A DNA stretch of 64,000 nt from Treponema peruense (GTDB lineage: Bacteria; Spirochaetota; Spirochaetia; Treponematales; Treponemataceae). The notes under the pieces are model-generated. The model was not told the DNA's origin. It saw only the letters and a list, made by a program, of their open reading frames with translations, and did not search any database. Positions 8,310 to 15,145 of the stretch are shown here, piece after piece. A program made the position numbers and the translations under genes. How positions within the stretch are numbered: the first letter of the stretch is position 1; each line of letters opens with the position of its first letter. Where the stretch lies: contig NZ_CP064936.1 in assembly GCF_016117655.1 (NCBI RefSeq), positions 1,922,001 through 1,986,000 of the forward strand, in the 5' to 3' direction.

Positions 8310-8906
8310 TCACGGCTGATAAATTACATTTGACCTGCCGCGAGTAAGGTTTTTTATTCTGAGCGCAAAATCATCAGACTCTGCCAACCATATTTCGCCG
8401 GTTACATCAACCATTGCTCCGTAATTTTCAGAAATGCTTCCAAGATGGAACAGTGAAAACATGCGCTTTATTTCATCAAACGAAGAATAGTCAGCGCGGA
8501 ATGCAAACTTTCTCTTTTCTACAAACGGTTCGCTTTTGCATAAAGAAAGCACCTGCTTTGCGCAGTCCCCGTAAGCATGAACAAGACCGCCGGTTCCCAA
8601 AAGTGTCCCGCCAAAATAACGCGTTACGGTAAGAAGAATATTTGTAATTCCGCTGCCCTTAAGAACATCAAGCACAGGACGCCCTGCAGTTCCAGAAGGC
8701 TCGCCGTCATCACTCATTCCGCTTACTTCTGCGTTATGCCCTGTAATAAAAGCATGCACAACATGTGTCGCGTCAAAATACTTTTGCTTTGCATCATGAA
8801 GAAGACTGCGCGCCTGAGCCTGGGTTTCTACAGGAAAACATTCCGCAATGAAACGTGAATTTTTTATTGTAAGTTCAGTGCGACAGTATTCAAGCAGAAC
8901 ATTCAT
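8310..8906 (-). CDS. yigZ: YigZ/IMPACT family protein
   Basis: A 198-residue protein of the UPF0029/IMPACT family. The defining motif DDGEPSGTAGRP lies near the centre, followed by TRYFGGTLLGTGGLVHAY. The N-terminal domain resembles ribosomal protein S5 domain 2 folds, and the C-terminal DUF1949-like domain resembles EF-G domain V. Eukaryotic IMPACT regulates the kinase GCN2; the bacterial role is not firmly known, so only the family is called. Its start overlaps the stop of the membrane protein gene by 4 nt (ATGA-type overlap), pointing to translational coupling. Confidence 0.88.
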   Translation of the reverse strand: MNVLLEYCRTELTIKNSRFIAECFPVETQAQARSLLHDAKQKYFDATHVVHAFITGHNAEVSGMSDDGEPSGTAGRPVLDVLKGSGITNILLTVTRYFGGTLLGTGGLVHAYGDCAKQVLSLCKSEPFVEKRKFAFRADYSSFDEIKRMFSLFHLGSISENYGAMVDVTGEIWLAESDDFALRIKNLTRGRSNVIYQP

Positions 8907-9838
8907 TGTGCAGTGTCACCAGGAAGAAGATTCTGTTGTTTAAGGTTCTGTTTCTGCGGAATAAACCCGTTAATGCTCAGAAGTGAATAATAATAAACAG
9001 GAAGAGCAAAATAAATTTTCATCAGAACAGTATACTGCTGAACGAACAGATAAAAATTCATCAATGCCATAATTACAGGAACAGCTTTAAAAACTTTCTG
9101 CAGAACAAAAAATGTAAGTGCATAAATTACAGCAATAATTGCAAGATTCTTTAAATTTACAAAAATTATGTATCCTGCAAAATGAAAATAGTTTCGTATC
9201 ATAAGAGAAAAACTTTTTTTGAATGCTGCAGAAACTGTAACAGAAGAATCTTCGCGTATAATATTCCATGCAAACAGAAAAGGAATTTCAAGGACAATCA
9301 GAATAAAAATAAAAATAACACTTCCTATACCGGCAAGCTTAAAAAGAGAGTCCGTCTTTCCTGCAGAAATATCTTCCATAACTGATGCAATCAAACTTGA
9401 ATTAAGGAATGCAATAAGTGCAAGAATTCCCGCAGCAACAAGATAAATGAGTGCATGCAAAGCAGCGCCCTGCCAAACACGGCCCGTCTTTTCAAAAAAA
9501 CCGCAGAACAAATCGGCCAGCCCTGCTTTTTTATTCAGAACAAGTTCGGTAACATAAGAAATAAGTCCGAATGTAAGTACGCCTACAAAACACTGCGCCA
9601 CAAAAAGAAGCGCCGCCAGAAGTACTGTTCCGCCAATACCCGGCGCCCCGGAATTGTCAGGAAAAAAAACAGACGAGGCAGGTCCGGACAAAAGCACAAC
9701 TTCAAGACTCAAAAAAACAATCTGAAGAATTTCAAAAAGAAAAACTGCAAAAAAACCTTTGCCGAAATTCCTTGCAAGATTTTCTTTCAAAACACCATAC
9801 ATGCGCCTGTATTCAGGCTTTTTTAATTTTTCTGCCAT
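8903..9838 (-). CDS. Multi-pass membrane protein of unknown function
   Basis: A 311-residue integral membrane protein with about six hydrophobic segments (roughly 22-50, 65-95, 122-145, 165-192, 215-248 and 252-280). The first 20 residues are charged and cytoplasmic (KLKKPEYRRMYGVLKENLAR). No enzyme motif or transporter signature is visible. The general layout resembles uncharacterised integral membrane proteins of the DUF975/YesL type, but I cannot assign it. It begins 3 nt after the parC stop codon and overlaps yigZ, so it belongs to the same operon. Confidence 0.7.
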   Translation of the reverse strand: MAEKLKKPEYRRMYGVLKENLARNFGKGFFAVFLFEILQIVFLSLEVVLLSGPASSVFFPDNSGAPGIGGTVLLAALLFVAQCFVGVLTFGLISYVTELVLNKKAGLADLFCGFFEKTGRVWQGAALHALIYLVAAGILALIAFLNSSLIASVMEDISAGKTDSLFKLAGIGSVIFIFILIVLEIPFLFAWNIIREDSSVTVSAAFKKSFSLMIRNYFHFAGYIIFVNLKNLAIIAVIYALTFFVLQKVFKAVPVIMALMNFYLFVQQYTVLMKIYFALPVYYYSLLSINGFIPQKQNLKQQNLLPGDTAQ

Positions 9839-9841
9839 AGA

Positions 9842-11824
9842 CTAAAAAAGTGTTCCCTGTCCATTATTGTCAGACGGCTCTACAGAAACAGATTCAACCT
9901 CGCGGGATTCCAATCTGACACCGTTTGCCTTAAGTCCTTTTTCTTCATAAGACGACGCTTTGTATTCCTGCTCTGAAATTTTAATGCGCGGCTTTTTGAC
10001 AAAACGCATTGTAAACTTGAATTTATCGCGCGAGTCAACATGAAGTACTTCCATTCCGTCGGGTACAAAACTGTAATCCCTGTTCATAATCCAGCCGGCG
10101 ATTCTGCATCTTTTTATAAAACAGAATTTTGTTTTGGGGTCGCGGTAAATTATTGTAAACAGAATTTTTCCTATAACATCCTTGTCTGCATAATTACAGA
10201 ACCACATACCTGTGTCTACAAAAAGCTTGTCAGGAACATCACAGACACTCCAGATTCCTGATTTGCGTACAATAAGAATTCTGTCATAGGGTGTAACTTT
10301 AATAAGTTCTTTTCCTGCAGAAACAGAAGTTCCCAGATAGCCCTTGTCATCGTATCTTAACGGAATGTCGCGTTTTACAATTTCCTTTGCATTTACGGCG
10401 CTGAACGAAGTGATTGTCGTCTGGCGCTCCATAAGCTTCGGGTCAACGGCACGCGGATCTTTTTTTGGATCAAGAGCAGTATAATTTTTCATTTCTTCAA
10501 GAACCGAGTCAAGATATTCAACAGCACAGTCAGTAAGATGCTTGAGTCTTCTTGCAATTTCCTTAAGTCGTGCATTTATAGCCGCAACCTGATCCTTGTT
10601 TTTGTTAATATCAAAAAGTGAAATGCGGCGGATTGGAATTTTCAGAAGGCGGTCAACATCGTCATCGCTTACATCGTGCACCAGCTCGTTCTTGAACGGA
10701 ACAAATCCTTCCTTGACAGCGCGGTTAACCGATTCCGCAGTTTTCATCATTTCTATTTTTTTATAGATGCGCTCTTCAATAAAAATGCGCTCCAGAGTTC
10801 TTGCATGAAGTTCCTCTGTTAATGATGCACGCTCAAATTCAAGTTCGTCTTTTATGATTGCCGTAAGTTTTTTTGCGTAATATTTAATTACTTCGGTGGC
10901 CGTCATTGCAACAGGCATGTTGTCTTTGATTACAAGCATCTGGCACGAAATGGACTTTTCGCAGGCAGTGTAAGCATAAAGGGCTTTTTCTACATCCTTT
11001 GCATAAACACCGCGCGGAAGTTTTATTTCGATATTACAGTGATCGGTTGTAAAATCTTCTACGGAACTGATTTTTATTTTTCCTGCCTTGTATGCAGAAT
11101 CAATTGAGTCAAGAAGATCTTTTGAAGTTGTATCTACAGGAAGTTCGGTAATGACAATGCGCTTTTCATCACTCATGTCAAACTTTGCACGCGTGATAAT
11201 TTTTCCGTTGCCGTCATTGTAGTTTGAAACATCAATAAGACCGCCCGTCGGAACATCAGGGAATATTTCAAAATCTTCGCCCCGGAGAGCTTTTATTTCT
11301 GCATCTATAACTTCCTTAAAATTATACGGAAGAATTTTTGTAGACATTCCGACTGCAATTCCTTCAGCACCGCCTACAAGCACGACAGGAATTTTTGCCC
11401 TAAAAACGACGGGCTCTTTATTGCGGCCGTCATAGCTTGGAATATATTCCGTTATGTCTGGATTGTACAGAAATTTCTTTGCAATCGGGTGAACACAACA
11501 TTCAATATAACGTGTTGCAGAAGCTTCATCTCCGGTGTACATATTTCCGAAGTTTCCCTGGCGCGCAATAAAAATTCCCTTGTTTGCAAGAACTACAAGT
11601 GCGCCTCCGATAGAAGCATCGCCGTGCGGGTGGAATTTCATGCAGTCACCGACAACGCTTGCAACTTTGTGCATTCTTCCGTCGTCGATGGTAAAAAGAG
11701 TGTGCATTATTCTACGCTGAACAGGCTTGAGTCCGTCTTCAAGATCAGGAATAGCCCTGTCCCTGATTACGTAGCTTGCATATTCAATAAAATTCTTGTC
11801 AAAAAGATTCTTTACAAAAGCCAT
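9842..11824 (-). CDS. parC: DNA topoisomerase IV subunit A-like protein (ParC/GyrA family)
   Basis: A 660-residue type IIA topoisomerase cleavage subunit. The breakage-reunion domain begins with YASYVIRDRAIPDLEDGLKPVQRRI, contains HPHGDASIGGA (residues 65-75), and the catalytic tyrosine is Y106 in ASATRYIECC. The usual surrounding sequence is A-A-M-R-Y-T-E, so the site is divergent. At 660 residues it is shorter than E. coli ParC (752) or GyrA (875), and the C-terminal region (about 480-640) lacks an obvious GyrA-box, which argues against a supercoiling gyrase. It follows parE by 30 nt. I call it ParC by context; it could be described simply as a second GyrA-type protein. Confidence 0.85.
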   Translation of the reverse strand: MAFVKNLFDKNFIEYASYVIRDRAIPDLEDGLKPVQRRIMHTLFTIDDGRMHKVASVVGDCMKFHPHGDASIGGALVVLANKGIFIARQGNFGNMYTGDEASATRYIECCVHPIAKKFLYNPDITEYIPSYDGRNKEPVVFRAKIPVVLVGGAEGIAVGMSTKILPYNFKEVIDAEIKALRGEDFEIFPDVPTGGLIDVSNYNDGNGKIITRAKFDMSDEKRIVITELPVDTTSKDLLDSIDSAYKAGKIKISSVEDFTTDHCNIEIKLPRGVYAKDVEKALYAYTACEKSISCQMLVIKDNMPVAMTATEVIKYYAKKLTAIIKDELEFERASLTEELHARTLERIFIEERIYKKIEMMKTAESVNRAVKEGFVPFKNELVHDVSDDDVDRLLKIPIRRISLFDINKNKDQVAAINARLKEIARRLKHLTDCAVEYLDSVLEEMKNYTALDPKKDPRAVDPKLMERQTTITSFSAVNAKEIVKRDIPLRYDDKGYLGTSVSAGKELIKVTPYDRILIVRKSGIWSVCDVPDKLFVDTGMWFCNYADKDVIGKILFTIIYRDPKTKFCFIKRCRIAGWIMNRDYSFVPDGMEVLHVDSRDKFKFTMRFVKKPRIKISEQEYKASSYEEKGLKANGVRLESREVESVSVEPSDNNGQGTLF

Positions 11825-11854
11825 TTATCTTCCTATTAAATTACAGCTTAAAAA

Positions 11855-14005
11855 CTAAGCGTCAATGTCGGCATTACCAAGCAGATGCTTTTCTATAAAA
11901 GAGCGGCGCTCGGGAGTATTCTTTCCCATATAAAAACCTAGAAGTTTGGGAACCATCTTAAGCTGGCTTATTTCTACCGGAGTAAGATGGATTGTTTCGG
12001 GTGCAATAAAATCCTTGAATTCACCGGGGCTTATTTCTCCCAGTCCCTTGAATCGTGTAGTTTCGCAGGAAGCACCGAGTCTTGACTGGGCCTTATCGCG
12101 TTCTTCTTCGGAATAGCAGTAGACATTTTCTTTTTTATTGCGCACGCGGAACAGCGGGGTTTCAAGAATATAAACGCGGCCCGACGTTACAAGTTCTTCA
12201 AAGTATCCGAGGAAAAATGTCATAACAAGATTGCGTATATGAAAACCGTCGTTATCGGCATCGGTTGCAATTACAATCTTTGAATACTTGAGGTTTCCTA
12301 CATCCTGCTCAATTCCCAAAGCCATCATAAGCTGGTAAAGTTCGTCATTTTTGTAGATTTCGCTCTGTTTTTTGCCGTACATGTTTTCGGGCTTTCCGCG
12401 CAGACTGAATATTGCCTGGTAATCTGCATTGCGCGAGTGCGTCATTGTTCCGGAAGCAGAGTTTCCTTCCGTAATAAAAATCATGCTTTCTTCGCCTTTG
12501 GGACCGTCCTGTACATGATAGCGGCAGTCCTTGAGTTTTGGAATGCGGATGCTTATTTTGCGTGCAGCTTCTTTTGCTTCTTTTTTAACGGCACTAAGTT
12601 CGGTGCGCAGTTTTTCATTTGCCTGAATCTTTTCCTGGATTTTTTTTGCAGCTTCAGGATTGTGGTGAAGCCAGTCGTCAAGCCCGCTCTGGGTTTCTCC
12701 CATAATCCACTGGCGTATGTCTGTATTGCCCAGCTTGTTTTTTGTCTGGCTTTCAAAAACAGGATCCTTTACCTTTACAAGAACTGCAGCGGTAATTCCC
12801 TCACGTATATCTTCGCTCTTGTAGCTTGTTCCGTAAAAGTCGTTTATTCCCTTTACAAAGCCTTCCTTAAATGCGCTTAAGTGGGTTCCGCCGTCTGCAG
12901 TATACTGGCCGTTAACAAAAGAAAAATAATTTTCACCATAAGCGTTTGAATGTGTAAATGCAAACTTAAGATGGTCGCTGGAATAACTTCCTATCGGGTA
13001 AAGGCATTCAGTGTCAATTTCTTTTGCAAGAAGATCCAAAAGTCCGTTGTCACTTTTGTACGCTGTTCCGTTCAGATAAAGTGTAAGACCAGAATTCAGA
13101 TAGGCGTAGTTCCAGATACGGCGCTCAACGAATTCCATATTATAATCGTATTTTCCGAAAACATCTGTATCGGGAACAAATTCAAAATAAGTTCCGTTGT
13201 GGGTCTTCTGCTTGAGTGTTCCCTGTTTCTGGGATACAAGTTTTCCTTTTTCAAAAACCGCTTCGGCACACTGACCGTCACGTACCGAAACAACCCTGAA
13301 ATAAGAGGACAAAGCGTTAACGGCTTTTGTTCCGACTCCGTTCATTCCGACAGAAAACTGAAAGACATCGTCGTTGTATTTTGCACCTGTATTGATCTGG
13401 CTTACACAGTCAACTACTTTACCCAAAGGAATTCCGCGTCCAAAGTCCCTTACCTTAACGCGGTTGTCCTTTACTTCGATATCTATTCTTGAACCGAAGC
13501 CCATAATGTATTCGTCAATTGAATTATCTATAACTTCCTTAAGAAGAACATAAATTCCATCATTCTGGTTTGTTCCGTCACCAAGGCGGCCTATGTACAT
13601 TCCGCTTCTTAAACGGATGTGTTCAAGTGCATCAAGATGAATTACCTGGCTTTCATCGTAAGTTTTTACAGTTTTTGCAACAGAAACTTTTTTCTGTTCT
13701 GGAACTTTTTTTGCAGAAACAGGAGCTGCCGCTGTTTTTGGCTCTGTCTTTGTCTTAACGGCAGCCGCTTTTGATTCGGCTTTAGGTACAACTTTTGATA
13801 CTGTTTTTGTCTTTGCAGCCGTTTTGGCAGTTACCTTTGCCACACTCTTTTTTGCTGTTGTTTTTGTTGAAGTCCCGGCTTTTTTTGCAGCAACTGTCTT
13901 TGTTGTTTTTGAAGATGCTGTTTTTGCGGAATCTTTTTTTGAACCTGACTTGGAAGCAGTCTTTTTTACGACCGCAGATGTTTTCTTTTCAGTTTTTACA
14001 CCCAT
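11855..14005 (-). CDS. parE: DNA topoisomerase IV subunit B-like protein with histone H1-like N-terminal tail
   Basis: A 716-residue type IIA topoisomerase ATPase subunit. Residues 1 to about 112 are almost entirely K, A, T, S and V in repeats such as KKTASK and AKTAAKTK, resembling the histone H1/HC1 tail. The GHKL ATPase follows: HIRLRSGMYIGRLGDG, EVIDNSIDEYI, and DFGRGIPLGKV. The TOPRIM domain has FITEGNSASGTM (usually EGDSAGG) and ATDADNDGFHIR. It partners the next gene, parC. The tail is a natural non-specific DNA-binding extension and is absent from standard ParE/GyrB. A TATAAT box ends 8 nt before the ATG, so the mRNA is probably leaderless. Confidence 0.87.
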   Translation of the reverse strand: MGVKTEKKTSAVVKKTASKSGSKKDSAKTASSKTTKTVAAKKAGTSTKTTAKKSVAKVTAKTAAKTKTVSKVVPKAESKAAAVKTKTEPKTAAAPVSAKKVPEQKKVSVAKTVKTYDESQVIHLDALEHIRLRSGMYIGRLGDGTNQNDGIYVLLKEVIDNSIDEYIMGFGSRIDIEVKDNRVKVRDFGRGIPLGKVVDCVSQINTGAKYNDDVFQFSVGMNGVGTKAVNALSSYFRVVSVRDGQCAEAVFEKGKLVSQKQGTLKQKTHNGTYFEFVPDTDVFGKYDYNMEFVERRIWNYAYLNSGLTLYLNGTAYKSDNGLLDLLAKEIDTECLYPIGSYSSDHLKFAFTHSNAYGENYFSFVNGQYTADGGTHLSAFKEGFVKGINDFYGTSYKSEDIREGITAAVLVKVKDPVFESQTKNKLGNTDIRQWIMGETQSGLDDWLHHNPEAAKKIQEKIQANEKLRTELSAVKKEAKEAARKISIRIPKLKDCRYHVQDGPKGEESMIFITEGNSASGTMTHSRNADYQAIFSLRGKPENMYGKKQSEIYKNDELYQLMMALGIEQDVGNLKYSKIVIATDADNDGFHIRNLVMTFFLGYFEELVTSGRVYILETPLFRVRNKKENVYCYSEEERDKAQSRLGASCETTRFKGLGEISPGEFKDFIAPETIHLTPVEISQLKMVPKLLGFYMGKNTPERRSFIEKHLLGNADIDA

Positions 14006-14013
14006 AGCCTTAT

Positions 14014-14042
14014 ATTATACCCCCGTCATGAAGTTTAGTCTA
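14014..14042 (-). promoter_or_regulatory. Promoter of parE, 8 nt from the start codon
   Basis: On the minus strand, TAGACT (14042-14037), a 17-nt spacer and a perfect TATAAT (14019-14014). Only 8 nt separate the -10 box from the ATG, so the predicted +1 falls within 0-2 nt of the start codon. Confidence 0.65.
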
Positions 14043-14118
14043 CCATAGACGGCGTAACGGTGTAAAAGAGGTAACACAAAGAGCATTGTTTTACACAACA
14101 GGCTGTTTAAAATAAAAA

Positions 14119-14231
14119 AAACCGGCATCTACCTACTTTCCCGCTTTCGCAGTATCATCGGCGTAAAAGAGCTTGACTTCCGTGTTCGGTATGGGAACGG
14201 GTATTGCCTCTTTACTATGGACACCAGTAAT
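14119..14231 (-). rRNA. rrf: 5S ribosomal RNA, solitary copy
   Basis: Read on the minus strand, the sequence has the conserved 5S core: loop A/helix II region GAGGCAATACCCGTTCCCAT, then ACCGAACACGGAAGTCAAGC, GCCGATGATACTGC, and the 3' end GGGAAAGTAGGTAGATGCCGG. The 5' ACTGGTGTC (14228-14220) pairs over 9 bp with the 3' GATGCCGGT (14129-14121), closing helix I. A T-rich run directly follows the 3' end and can serve as terminator. No 16S or 23S gene lies upstream in the window: the next gene upstream on this strand encodes a tRNA-binding protein. Ends are accurate to a few bases. Confidence 0.93.
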
Positions 14232-14238
14232 GGAAAAA

Positions 14239-14267
14239 ATATTACTACAGTGTTAAAAAAAAGTAAA
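14239..14267 (-). promoter_or_regulatory. Dedicated promoter of the 5S rRNA gene
   Basis: On the minus strand, TTTACT (14267-14262), a 17-nt T-rich spacer and TAATAT (14244-14239) place the transcription start near 14231, exactly where the mature 5S is expected to begin. Confidence 0.65.
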
Positions 14268-14290
14268 GAGGGGGGCTTTCTATGTGTCTA

Positions 14291-14350
14291 AAAATGCGAT
14301 GTTCCACATTTCTATAATATAACGACGTGGAACATCGCATTTTCAAAGTT
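14291..14350. repeat. Intergenic palindromic repeat, copy B
   Basis: A perfect 17-bp inverted repeat, AAAATGCGATGTTCCAC (14291-14307) with its complement (14327-14343), around a 19-nt spacer that contains CTATAATATA. The right arm and flank share ACATCGCATTTTCAAAG with copy A at 7483-7499. Together with the 5S gene (14119-14231) this accounts for most of the 420-nt gene-free stretch between parE and the tRNA-binding protein gene. Confidence 0.7.
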
Positions 14351-14425
14351 GCATCTATAGTTGTACCCTAAATATAATTCTCCAGTAATTTAAGTTTTCC
14401 TTAAAAATTTTCTTCCTGCGCGGAA

Positions 14426-14965
14426 TCATCCTACATTGCCGTTTTTATAGACGCTTGCAGTAAGATACTGTCCGCCGGCGCCGATCTTCTTTCCGTCAAT
14501 TTCAACGAATCCGTCTTTTGTATAAAGCGGCATGTCAAAGAATTTGTCTGCCTTAACGTAGCAGAGTTTTTCTTCGGGAACAGAATATCCTTCGGGTTCA
14601 AGGATTGTTCCGGCTTCAAACTGCGGCGCAAACAGAACCTCGCATGTCTCGTGCTCATCGTCAGAAGAAGGATCCGATGCCGCAAGAAGCATTCCGTTGC
14701 TGCGTACCCCGCGGAAGTTGGCCGGCTTGAGATTGTAAACAATAACAATATTTTTGTCCAAAAGTTCTTCTGCCTTATAGAACGGAACAATTGAACTTAC
14801 AATCTGCCTTTCTTCTTCATCACCCGTGTTGAGGGTAAGAATATATAGAAGACTTCCGCCGGGATGCTGTTCAACCTTAACAATTTTTGCAACCTTGAGT
14901 ATAACTTTTTTACTGAAACGCTCGGCAAGGGGCATTTCCTGTTCCAAAACCTTATTTTCTTCCAT
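14426..14965 (-). CDS. Free-standing tRNA-binding domain protein (MetG C-terminal/EMAP-II type)
   Basis: A 179-residue protein whose core is the OB-fold tRNA-binding domain found at the C-terminus of methionyl-tRNA synthetase, in CsaA and in Arc1p/EMAP-II. Diagnostic stretches are VKVEQHPGGSLLYILTLN, the RQIVSSIVPFY segment, and LKPANFRGVRSNGMLLAA, in the usual order. No synthetase catalytic domain is present. It probably acts in trans on tRNA or a synthetase, a role inferred from family knowledge. I chose the ATG at 14965 because GGAGG lies 5 nt upstream; in-frame upstream starts (14977, 15025) have no such signal, and 15025 lies upstream of the predicted transcription start. Confidence 0.85.
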   Translation of the reverse strand: MEENKVLEQEMPLAERFSKKVILKVAKIVKVEQHPGGSLLYILTLNTGDEEERQIVSSIVPFYKAEELLDKNIVIVYNLKPANFRGVRSNGMLLAASDPSSDDEHETCEVLFAPQFEAGTILEPEGYSVPEEKLCYVKADKFFDMPLYTKDGFVEIDGKKIGAGGQYLTASVYKNGNVG

Positions 14966-14993
14966 TTTATCCTCCATTTTATTATACGACGGC

Positions 14994-15022
14994 ATTATAC
15001 AGGCAAACTTGTTTGTAATCAA
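14994..15022 (-). promoter_or_regulatory. Promoter of the tRNA-binding protein gene
   Basis: On the minus strand, TTGATT (15022-15017), a 17-nt spacer and a perfect TATAAT (14999-14994), about 30 nt before the chosen ATG. A second TATAAT lies 10 nt further downstream. Confidence 0.7.
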
Positions 15023-15145
15023 CAACTGTAAGTTTTCAAGACTGGCGGAATATTCACTGTTCTTAAAATATTTTTATGTTAAAAATTAACCCGAAACTAA
15101 CACAATATTAACAGAATAATAAAAAAGCGGTTCTAGCATAACGCC

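Noticed and set aside
13669-14005. Separate histone-like gene upstream of parE
   Set aside because: The basic region is in the same continuous frame as the ATPase domain, with the only good promoter before the first ATG and no stop between them.
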